DNA of 45,848 nucleotides from NCBI GenBank assembly GCA_001574975.1, contig KQ965896.1:1-45848 (forward strand), written 5' to 3'. The notes beneath the pieces are model-generated. The model was given only the letters and a program-made list of their open reading frames with translations, had not been told where the DNA came from and searched no databases. Source of the DNA: Gonapodya prolifera JEL478. Lineage: Eukaryota > Monoblepharomycota > Monoblepharidomycetes > Monoblepharidales > Gonapodyaceae. Numbering within the stretch: the stretch's first letter is position 1; each line of letters opens with the position of its first letter. Position numbers and translations under genes: made by a program. Positions 1 to 9,216 of the stretch are shown here, one piece after another.

Positions 1-235
1 CAGTACTTATCAATTATAATATAATCCTCTTTTGTGGTTTACATTAATCTGATAATGAAAACAGTGTTAGGAAGAAAATATGAACTATCAAACTGGTAAC
101 CCACTTCGGGTCGACCCGACGAACCTCGGGTCGGGCCAAGGCTCGACCCGAGGTTGGCCCGAAAGTTCTCTGACCCGAGTCGGGCCGACCCGAAAGGTGC
201 CTGGCCCGACCCGACCCGACCCGTCTGCAACACTA
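1..235. mobile_element. hAT-like transposon end (partial)
   Basis: From about 95 to 235 the sequence is a dense array of short CCCGACCC/GGGTCGGG repeats. It ends at 235 with GCAACACTA, so the inward-read terminus starts TAGTGTTGC. The complete hAT at 34507-37517 also starts TAGTGTT and has repetitive subterminal sequence, so this is read as the end of another hAT-family element. The left part is AT-rich and runs off the window. The 8 bases outside the terminus (236-243) would be one copy of the target duplication; the other copy is outside the window, so this cannot be confirmed. Confidence 0.5.
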
Positions 236-320
236 CCGAGCGACGCCAAGTGAAAATATTTTTCAAAAATCTGTGCAATGTGCTATTACACACTACTGTC
301 GAGAAGTAGCTCCGAGTTTT

Positions 321-2345
321 TTAGGCACAAATAAATGACGTAAACGAGTACTCTTGGTTGCATCCGGTAGAGCAGAACTCGGTCCCGTTCACGCACCATC
401 CATAAATACTGCAGCATTGCCCATAGTTGGGGCAACGGTATCCACCACGATCTGCACCGCATCGGCCATCGGGAGATATTGGCGCTCGAGTGACATTCAG
501 TGAGTGTAGGTAGTTTGCATGGCAATGACCGTGCACATGATCGTGGTTGATGGGGAGAGACCAAAAAAAAAACAGGTGGATCGTCAAATTTCACTCACAT
601 CCTTGGAAGAGTTCATTCCCCGTCTTTCTGTAGCCACTATATGTTTGAAGATCTGCCTCCTTCATATCCGCCGTGGTGCCATTCGGACCAAAGTGCTGTG
701 TCCTCCTCTCCGGAAGTGTGGAAAGGGGCCACGCGGCATTAGTGGCGGTCGAGTTGATGCCGTAGTTTGAATCACCATGGATCGGAAAGTTGGTCCATCG
801 GGTGACCATTGCGAAGGAGGTGCGCTTGTCGGTGACAGAGAGCGTGTGGTCAAGGAAGCTTTGGAGTGATCGAAGTCATATCATGATGTGACGGAAACTA
901 GGGGAATCACAAGGAATAAACGCACTCAAATGGCGCCTGCTCCGAGTTCTGCTCCGAGATAATTTCCAGCGCGGTCCTTGAGGTTTGCGCCAGTAGTGCT
1001 CACATTAAATCGGTCTTTATGATTGAGAACGTGGATCCGTTAGCACGCCAAGTGTTAGGGATGTAGATGACTAACATTTGTCCACCGGTTTACCGGATTT
1101 GATAACTGCCTCCGCAAAGTTGCGATCACAAGAGTAGAACTGTCGAAGACGTTTCGCTATAGTAAGACAACTGCAACAATTTACGATCTTCGTCGACAGC
1201 ACCCACAATGAAGTCCCCGATTAATTCTCCTGCTCCATCAAATTCCTTCCGGGAATCCCCCCCCCCACTCTTCCTTGAAAGTAAAGATCCAACACCCTTT
1301 TGCTCCAGTCCTCAGGCCACATCTCCGAACCAATTGTCGTGTCCGGTGCGAGTATCTGCGGTGAGGACGTGCCGTTGAGCAAGGTCTGCATAATCGCGTA
1401 GTTGCCGCCGTAAAGGTACGTGGATAGCGTGCCTTCCAAAAGTATGGTCAAAGCTTGTTCAAGTTCCCACCTTCATTCTCGTTGTCACCTTTTACAACCG
1501 CCCGTCTGAAGCAAGCACTCATTCAACAATCAAAATATTAGGTAGCATTTGGGTATAGACTCACATGTTGGGGTGTATCTTCTGATCTTTCAAAAGCTGC
1601 CACGAATTCGTAACAATCGTGGCCCCGTCAGCGATTGCAAGACCAACCGGCTTCGAACAAGTGACAGAATTACAGTCGTGATTGATCCCAATCGCCTTCT
1701 CGCAAACTCTGGAAAAAACACTCACAATTGCAGTCGCGGCCCAGTTCGTCAAATCAGCTTCCTATGCATTCCGCAGCGCCGCAACACGCTGTGCAGATGT
1801 TAGTTTCGGATCAGTAAGGTTAAAGGCTGGGAGAGCCTTCTTGTACTGTCCATTGACGCTGTAGTCGCTCGAAGGCTAGACAGTGATAGCTATCACTCAA
1901 TCTCTTATTGTTCTTTGGTTCCAAGCAACGCAACTCTGAGAGGCTCACATCGTTCCCGTCGAGTGAGCCTGGTCCTCCTGACTCCATAAGAAGCTGCTGG
2001 AAGAGACCCTCCGCTTGCGGTATTAAAGCAAGCCATCCAGCAGAAATTCTGTACCAAAAGCAGGCGAGTAATGCAAAGACGTAGTCAGTGGCCTTCCCGT
2101 ACTGCTCAAAACGAATTATGAACGTACGATCCGGCACTTTCGCCATAAACTGTCACTTTCGAAGGATCTCCCCCGAAGGCAGCAACATTAGCCTGGTTGA
2201 AATGTGATAAACCCATAGTGCAGTCGCTTGAAAATAGTGAGGCAGAGACTTACCTGTACCCATTCCAGGGCCGCAATTTGGTCTTGAAATCCAAACTTTA
2301 AAACATCCTTTCCGGCTGATAGCACAGAGTAAAGATGTGATTATC
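321..2345 (-). pseudogene. Carboxylesterase-CBM18 copy A, 5'-truncated pseudogene
   Basis: Matches exons 7 to 17 of the intact copy at 20196-23272, in the same order. The nucleophile motif GESAG is near 2130, the acidic-residue and GTSSPQIL region at 1200-1500, and the hevein-type chitin-binding exon at 321-515 ends in Cys-Ala-stop. Breaks: homology to copy B stops at about 2345, so the signal peptide, oxyanion-hole region and first six exons are missing. A run of nine G on the coding strand (C run at 1259-1267) shifts the frame in exon 13. The acceptor before the last exon reads AA instead of AG (about 514). A hAT end lies directly downstream. It is almost certainly not a functional esterase. 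Confidence 0.85.
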
Positions 2346-2349
2346 GGTG

Positions 2350-2960
2350 CAAGCGGGTACGCCTACTTCGGGGGGACACGATAGAACGTGGCGATACTGT
2401 CTTTTGCACGGACCGGGGCCGTCCAGTGGCATTGGACCATAGGCCAGGTTGCAGGCATGGCATCAGATGGGAGCATAAGGACTGGGAAGAGGATGAGACC
2501 GGAGGAGGTCGCAGGGCTGTTTGGAGCTGTCGGGTGCAAATCCATCGGAAAGCGCTTTCGGCCCGTGTCCGCAGCTGGCGTTCTCGGAAGGCTGCTTGTA
2601 CTCTGCTTGAACATAGGCCGCGTTGCCCGACACGATGTTCGACTTTGTGCACTTGCGAGTTTCGATTCGGGGCGCTGAGACAAGGGACACCGCACCGTCT
2701 GCGCGACCCCAGGTGGAAGCTGAGTAAGTTGCTTCTAAAGCTGGCCACGGCGTGGGCCACAGCACGCGACTGTGACGGAGGATCGCTCGATAGCAGCCAA
2801 AGAAAGGATCGTGGTTGCACCCAGGAATTTCGATGCAGTGATTTTCACTTGTTTTCTGCATTTCGTTTGCTGTGCGTGCCCTTGTTCCCTTATCCTTTTT
2901 CTCTGTAAATACCACGACGCGAGGGGTGTGCTGATTGTACGCCGTCGCTGAAAGCAAAAT
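2350..2960 (-). repeat. Duplicated segment X, unknown coding relic
   Basis: Directly abuts the break in esterase copy A. It is related over about 600 bp to 8285-8935 (segment Y), with shared blocks such as GTCGGGTGCAA, TTCGA(C/T)TTTGTGC and GCTTCTA(A/C)A.GCTGGCCA. A minus-strand frame (2957 to 2463) contains the phrase SGNAAYVQAEYKQ, echoed in Y as GNLASVQV. Reading then shifts frame, so this looks like a decayed exon set of a protein family I do not recognise, or a dispersed repeat. Confidence 0.45.
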
Positions 2961-3023
2961 AAGACCTATTCAAAATCCACACCATGTACTGTACGCCACT
3001 ATGGACAAAGAAGTTGCGTATTT

Positions 3024-6000
3024 TTAGGCGCAGCTAAATGACGTAAACGAGTATTCTTGGTTGCACCCGCTCGCGCAGAACTCGGTTCCGTTGCCGCACC
3101 ATCCATAGATACTGCAACATTGCCCGTAGTTGGGGCAACGATATCCCCCGCGATCGGCACCGCACCTGCCGTCCGGGGATACGGGCGGCCGAGCAACGTC
3201 GAGGGAGTGGAGGTAGTCTGTATGGCAATCGCCATGGTCAATCAAGGTCGTCGAGCTCGCAAAAGGCAAGATTATATTCCCTTGCACTTACATTCCTGAA
3301 AAAGTTCATTCCCCGTCTTTCTCTAGCCGCTGTAGGTGTGAAGATCGGCCTCTTTAATGTCTGTTGAGGTGCCATTGGGACCAAAGAGCTGCATTCTTCG
3401 CTCAGGAAGTGTATAGACGGGCCACGCAGTATTTGCCGCGGTTGAGTTTATGCCGTAGTTTGGATCACCGTGGATCGCAAAGTTCGTCCACCTGGTGACC
3501 ATGGCGAGGGAGGTGCGCTTGTCCGTGTCAGCAAGTGTGGGGTCAAGGAAGCTTTGGTGTGATCCAATTTATATCCAAATGATGTGACAATAACAAGGGG
3601 AATCAGGAGCAAAAACGCACACAAATGCCACCTCTGATCCATGAGCTGCTCCGAAATAGTTGCCGGCGGGGTCCGTGAGGTTTACGCCGGTATTGTTCAC
3701 ATTAAATCGGTCTTTTGTAATTGGGAACGTGGATTAGTTGACACGCCAAGAGTTGCCGACGGAGATGACTCACACTTGTACACTGTTTTACCAGACTTGA
3801 TAGCAGCCTCCGCAAAGTAGCGATCGCAAGAGTAAAACTAAGAAACATATTCCGCTGTAGTTGGACGAATGCCAGCATTTGCGATTTCAGTCAGTACCCA
3901 CGATAAAGTCCCCAAGTATTTCCCCTGCACCGTCAAACTCTTTGTGGGAATCCCCCACTCTTCCTTGAAAGTAAACATCCAGTACTCTTTTGCTCCAGTC
4001 TTCAGGCCACATCTCCGCGCCAATCGTGGTGTCCGGCGGGAGAATCTGGGGTGAGGACGTGCCGTTGAGCAAGGTTTGCATGATTGCGTAGCTGTTTCCG
4101 TAGATGTACGTAAAGACGGTGCCTCCAGAGGGAAAGGGTTTTAAAAGAGGATTTTGCGGTCGAAGCGTGTTCAAGGCCTTACCTTCATTCTCGTTGTCTC
4201 CAATTATAACAGCCCGTCTGAGGCAAGCACTCATTTGACGATCAAAGTAGGTCGCATACTGGTATAGAGCTCACATATTGGGGTGGATCTTCTGATCTTT
4301 CAAAAGCTGCCACGAATTTGTAGGAATCGTGACTCCGTCAACAGTTGGCAGACCTGCTGACTTTGGAAGAGGTACCGACGTCACGCCTGACGTTACCACC
4401 AATCGGCTTCTCGAAAATTGTTGAAATATTCACTCACAATCGCAGTTGCGGCCCACTTCGTTAAGTCCGCTTCCGATACGTTCCTGAGAGCCGCAACACG
4501 CTGCTCGCGGGTAAGTTTCGGATCCGTAATGTTGAAGGCCTTAAGGGCCTTCTTGTACTGTCCGTTGACACTGAAGTCGCTCAAAGGCTGAGGGTAAAAG
4601 ACACGATTCATCTGTTTTTCGCGGACCTTGTCGGTTCGCGGAGTATAGTGCTCAGAAGCTTACATTATTCGCATCGAGTGAACCTGGTCCTCCAGACTCC
4701 ATAATGACTTGGTGGAAAAGACCCTCCGCTTGCGGAATCAAAGTAAGCCACCCGACAGAAATTCTGTGTCAAAAGCATGTGAGTAGTTCAAGGACTCATT
4801 TTTTAGCCTTTCAGCCCTGGTTGAAATGAATTCAGCTGAACTTACGCTCCGGCACTCTCGCCATATATCGTAACTTTGGAAGGGTCTCCGCCAAAGGCAG
4901 CGATGTTAATCTGGTCCAAACATGAGAACGCGATCATTTGCTCGAACATAGTGAGACGGCGACACACCTGCACCCATTTCAAGGCCGCAACCTGGTCTTG
5001 AAACCCAAAGTTCAAACCACCCGTTTCAGCTGATGGGATAAAGTAGAGAATAGAGGTATGATTATCGTCGTGAGCTCAGAAAGTTTGTTTAACATCTTTA
5101 ACGTGTTCCCACCATCTTGGAGCAAGTCTTCTCCTCCCAAAAAGCCAAACACGTTCAGGCGGTAGTTGGCTAATAGTATCCGAAAGGAAACATTAACTCT
5201 TGCGTGGTACATGTGCCCCTGTTGTACCCACTCTTGACAAGAACCACGTCAAAGTTTTCCACGATGTTGCTTCCATTGGATTGTGCAGCGTTGCCTGCGA
5301 TGAGGGCTCCACCGTGAATCCAAACTTGTAGTTAGAAATGAGCAAGAGTTGCTTCATAAAGCTGACTGAATTGAAACTGCAGATGGTGAAACATACACAT
5401 AACTGCAGTAGAAGGGTCGAACGACGACTCAGAATTGATTCTCGCGAATCACTGTGTTGACTGATTGGCACGTACCTGGCAGACTTGCGTTCGGTTTTGA
5501 TGCACTCGCAGGTGTGTAGACATGCTGCATCGCCGTATCGTTACTGTTTGTACCTTACTTCGATATGTAAACCACTCAGGTCCACCTGTACTCACGAGAA
5601 CAAGGCAGTCCTCACTTGCGCTTCCATTACAAATGGGACCACCGAGGTTAGCTGGAGCTTGCGAGCAGCACGCGTATCCGACGTCGGTTGTCGCCTTCCT
5701 GCTTCCATATTTGGTAGGAGGATACTTGGGAGCCTATGCTCGCGAAAACGATACATCAACGTTTCGTTCGCTCGAAATGCGATGCGACACGACATCGTAC
5801 CTTCCAGCGCAGGTCGCCCACAGGTGGTTCGGCGAATGGTATGTTGCGGAACTCCCTGGCCGATCGAAGCGGGAAATGAAGGTTAGTTTAAACTTTCAAC
5901 GAAGCATTCGCGATTTTCGATCGAAAATCACCGCCATCCGCCTTGAAACACGGTTCCCGTGACGGTTCCTTGCTCTGTAGTGACGGTTGATGTGGACACG

Positions 6001-6062
6001 TCTTGTCCAAACACGCCTCCCCCAAAGAGGGCAACTGCCGAAATTAATACCGGCAGCAGCAT
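3024..6062 (-). CDS. Type-B carboxylesterase with C-terminal CBM18, copy B (premature TAG)
   Basis: Predicted secreted serine ester hydrolase of the type-B carboxylesterase/cholinesterase family. Seventeen exons (minus): 6062-5932, 5855-5801, 5733-5596, 5524-5476, 5324-5232, 5169-5113, 5029-4968, 4910-4846, 4763-4664, 4587-4438, 4360-4275, 4217-4183, 4122-3902, 3837-3774, 3711-3621, 3551-3292, 3217-3024. They sum to 617 codons with consistent phases. Seen: signal peptide ([20 protein letters not shown]), oxyanion HGG, nucleophile Ser in GESAG (about S214), acid Glu in DNENEG (about E340), His in AHGSE (about H459). The last exon encodes an eight-Cys hevein-type chitin-binding domain. Oddity: codon 542 is TAG (3323-3325) where the siblings have Tyr (TYSGYRK), so a 541-residue esterase without the chitin-binding domain is expected unless the stop is read through. 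Confidence 0.85.
3323..3325 (-). other. In-frame TAG separating esterase and CBM18 in copy B
   Basis: The coding strand reads TAC AGC GGC TAG AGA AAG, against TAC AGC GGG TAC AGG AAG in copy D. A single C-to-G change creates the stop. The exon 16 donor, the exon 17 acceptor and the whole chitin-binding exon downstream are intact and in phase. Confidence 0.85.
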
Positions 6063-6518
6063 TCTCCCTTGGCGTGTCTTGTGATTCATGAGTTGTTGAA
6101 CTCTGTCTTTGCAAGCATGTACATATCGACCACATATCTGCTTGTTTTATCCTGCCTCTGGTGTGGCGCCAAGACCTCAGACCTGACGCTGCCTGGGGAA
6201 CATCAATTAATGTGGGGTTGTCTCCCTTTGAGACACGATACTGGTCGCAATTCATCTCTTACAGTGCTCCAGATGTATCGGTTCGACGTGGAATCTAACC
6301 AGCTGTCGCTACGAAGCCTCATGTCTCAGTCACCCGTCTGTAAGGCTTTACATGCACCGCTCTTATGCACAATTGTCGGCAACTATTTGACCGATCTCCA
6401 CACTTCTCTCTTCTCCAAATGTAAATCATCCAAAATTTGTGATGAAATAATGTGAAGTTGATTGTATTTTGCAATTCGTTAATCACCATCACGCACTTCT
6501 GAAAAACGTGACTGAGGA

Positions 6519-6645
6519 CGAGTATTGTTGGCTGCATCTGCTCGAGCAACAAACAAAGAGCTGCACCCTCCTCTCGGAGAGTGTTTAGAGGGGCCACGCG
6601 GCATTCGACGTGGTTGAATTGTTGCCGTAGTTGACACAGGTGCCC
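6519..6645 (-). pseudogene. Esterase-CBM18 scrap with internal deletion
   Basis: Positions 6519-6550 match the end of the CBM18 exon (Cys-Asn-Gln-Glu-Tyr region). Positions 6551-6640 match the middle of exon 16 (LFGPNG and the upstream N-x-AWP region). The two pieces are fused directly, so the rest of the chitin-binding domain, the last intron and the end of exon 16 are deleted. It lies just upstream of copy B and is the footprint of a sixth gene copy. Confidence 0.65.
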
Positions 6646-6808
6646 ATTATTTCCAGGAAAAAGCGGAAAAGAAAGAACACTGAATCTGTATCTGCGGCAT
6701 ATACCGTATGTTTTGGGTTTCAATTCAATTAAGAATTGACAAAAGTCCTTTTAGCAAGTTCAACTCCGACATATCGCCCGCCTGCATCGTCGCGCTTCGA
6801 TTGCCTCC

Positions 6809-7326
6809 TTACTCAGTTTGTTTCACCTCTTCTGCAGCTACTACGCCCTCCAAATTCCAGAAGTCCTCTCTGCACACCGGCTTGTGAAGCTTCCAGTGTG
6901 CCTTCTGACAGGCGGTGTCACAGTATGTGATTATGTTGCACCGCGAGCACTTCGTCGTTGGGACGAGGTTGGTGCACCCAAGGGCTGCGCAGACCGACTC
7001 AAAATCAGTGGCTTTCAACACCTTACGTAGTTGATGCGTTTCTTCCAGGATGTATTGCCTTGATTCGCCCAATTCATCAGGGACCACCATATCTCCGAGA
7101 GGGAGACGCAGATTGAAACGATTTTTTGGAGGATTGTGTCGACAGAACACAGATGTACGAACAATGTCATGCATTCGTCACCAAGCAAGCCGCTTTGAGC
7201 TCGAGGAGCAAACTGTCGTAGAGCATTGTACATCATGCTATTTGGCTTCTGACCTGCAACCGTTCGGCGGTATCCACCCTCGCGTCCCTCCATGAGCTCC
7301 AAAATTTCTTCCGGGGACGTTGCCAT
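6809..7326 (-). CDS. MYND-type zinc-finger protein (frame problem)
   Basis: The start is taken at the ATG at 7326 (MATSPEEILELMEG). The C-terminal half (frame ending at 6809) carries a MYND zinc finger with CAALGC, KCSRC, YCDTACQ and HWKLHKPVC, the expected Cys/His ligands. MYND fingers usually mediate protein-protein contacts, often in transcription or chromatin factors. The N-terminal and C-terminal halves are in different frames, overlapping near 7150-7174. Either a one-base frameshift is present, or an intron of about 84 bp (donor at CTTG|GTGACG, acceptor before ATATGG) joins GLL to DMVVPDE in frame. I cannot choose between them. Gene type is secure; integrity is not. Confidence 0.6.
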
Positions 7327-7463
7327 CGCCGTTTGGCTCAAGGTGGCGAATTTGCGATTCGAATCAAGCCGGGCAACTGAGCCAAGTGATCATATTATTT
7401 CATACCATTTTCGGACACAAAAATGGCAGTGTGATACATCATTGAAATTTCTCACTTAAGCGC

Positions 7464-7863
7464 TCACACCACCGGCCGTCCCCACCACGCGTACCCGGCC
7501 AATACCCCCGCAACCGGCCACCCTCTCGCATACCCGCTCCAATCCAGCGCCCCAACTAACGCGAAAGTGTCCCCAAAACCGACGTTCCAGTTCAGGCACG
7601 CCGACCGTTCATGCGGCATGCTGTGCGCTCGACGAGGGTGGGTGGGATCACGCGCGCGAAAGGGCGAGTGTAGCGAAGGTCTCGAACGCGGTCGCGATGG
7701 CGAGGGCGGACGAGGGGAGCATTGCGGAAGGTGAGAGTGTGATTGTGATGAGAGAAGGACTAGGAGTGACGCCGCGGGGGTGAGGACAAGGGCGAGAGCC
7801 ACGAGGGGGAGCAGGCGGCCCTCCCGTTTCCAACAAGGGAGTAACTGACATGTCCATAGACAT
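7464..7863 (-). other. Open GC-rich stretch, possible hypothetical ORF
   Basis: Two overlapping minus-strand frames stay open (7863-7648 and 7802-7464), and no family was recognised. The lower one ends with a Trp/Gly-rich stretch (GALDWSGYARGWPVAG) that could be membrane-associated. The upper one contains Pro/Ser-rich sequence. High GC alone can keep frames open, so this is weak evidence for a gene. Confidence 0.2.
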
Positions 7864-8224
7864 GCGTCGCGCAGACGTAGTTAGCAGCGTGGAGTGGTTC
7901 TCAAATGAGAGCTGAGTGAGGGGCGGTAGCTGGGGAGACAGCTATTGTTTCGTTGAATAATATCCATTGCAGGCCATGTGCCTCGAGTACATTACGACCG
8001 CTCCGACCAGTAGCACCACCACCACTGCATGCACTTTCGCGCAACATTACCCAGCGCAACCTGACGTGAGCCGCTCCACTGCGTCCATGAGGTTCCGCGT
8101 TCACAGGAAGTGTCCACTCAGGGGGAAGATCGCAACCCGCCCCGTTAAGTATTCATCCACGGGGGCAGGTTGGCGCCACCGTGATAGGGTTGGGGTACCA
8201 GGACCCAAAAAGACACAGAAATGT

Positions 8225-8258
8225 GGCCGGACATCAAGTGAGTAGAGGTAGTCTGCCA
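8225..8258 (-). pseudogene. Scrap of an esterase-CBM18 last exon
   Basis: The acceptor-like CAG followed by codons for YLYSLDVR matches the start of the final exon in copies B and D (YLHSLDV). Similarity ends before the chitin-binding cysteines. It lies directly beyond segment Y. Confidence 0.5.
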
Positions 8259-8284
8259 AGCATGACGTCCACGATCTCCCTTGC

Positions 8285-8935
8285 CCCACCACTGTGATGT
8301 AGGGAGTGGGGAATTCCGTCTGTTTGCCCAGTGGACGCGAACGAGCGCGAGGAAAATGACTCGAATGGAGACTGGAGCGTCCTTGAGAAGGAAGAGCGGT
8401 ACTTGTACACATGCCAGGTTGCTGTCAGGGGATGGGATGCCATCAAGCAGGATTGAGAAGGGGAATGAGCCGGTATAGTGGAGGTGGAAGTCGTCGGGTG
8501 CAACTCCAATTTCGGAAGGGGATTCGGCCCGAGTCCGGGCTTGTGTCGTTCCCTCGACGGATGGTCACTTGTACACTAGCCAGATTGCCACATTGCCAAG
8601 GTGCATCCGCTGCAAAAGTTCGATTTTGTGCGGTTGCGATTCGATTCCCTGCAGTCGGTGACGAGCACGGAAATACTGCTTTAGCCTTCTTTTCCTAACC
8701 CGTTCGTCTCTGCCCGCCTGAATCGCAGAGCAGCGTGAGTGGCTTCTACAATGCTGGCCAGGACGTGGACTGAAGTGGGCCACTGCGTTGGGGGGTCTCT
8801 CGACGTGCGGCGTGCAGCGAACGCACGGGCTGGGCTTTCAGGGCCGAGAATTATCGTTACAGCGATTACCACATGCTCTTTTTGTACTTGTTTTGTTATT
8901 TGCCCTCGTTCCCATTGCCATTTGAGGGAGTGCTG
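8285..8935 (-). repeat. Duplicated segment Y, unknown coding relic
   Basis: Second copy of the segment at 2350-2960. A minus-strand frame gives a protein-like phrase (FHLHYTGSFPFSILLDG, then SNLACVQVPLFLK), and a related phrase GNLASVQV occurs in another frame nearby. This suggests a repeated beta-rich module. No catalytic motif was seen and the family was not identified. Like segment X, it abuts an esterase fragment on its downstream side (minus orientation). Confidence 0.4.
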
Positions 8936-9216
8936 AGCTCGGGCACAGGAAGCAAAAAATCAACGTTAGTATTCCAATTACCCGGCGGCATCGCAACACC
9001 CACGAGGCACCACATCCGACGCAATCATAGCACGCTGCTCGGTCTCCGTCTCCACCGGGATCGTTTTCGTGCCTGTATACGGGTCCTGCGTCAAGGGTCA
9101 GGCTTTGCGAAAGTGCGCAAACGGAAGAGTGAGCCTTTACCTGCTGCAACGTGAAGAATCGAGCCATCACCGGAGCCGGAATTGGACACCACGAGGAACC
9201 ATCGACAGCACCCGCG

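Noticed and set aside
8838-9170. 110-residue minus-strand ORF upstream of the flippase
   Set aside because: No motif, signal or splice context. It overlaps the probable flippase promoter and part of segment Y.
9000-9216. Upstream extension of the flippase N-terminus to 9151
   Set aside because: The frame is open, but the codon at 9151 is GTG, not ATG, and the added residues match nothing expected for P4-ATPases.
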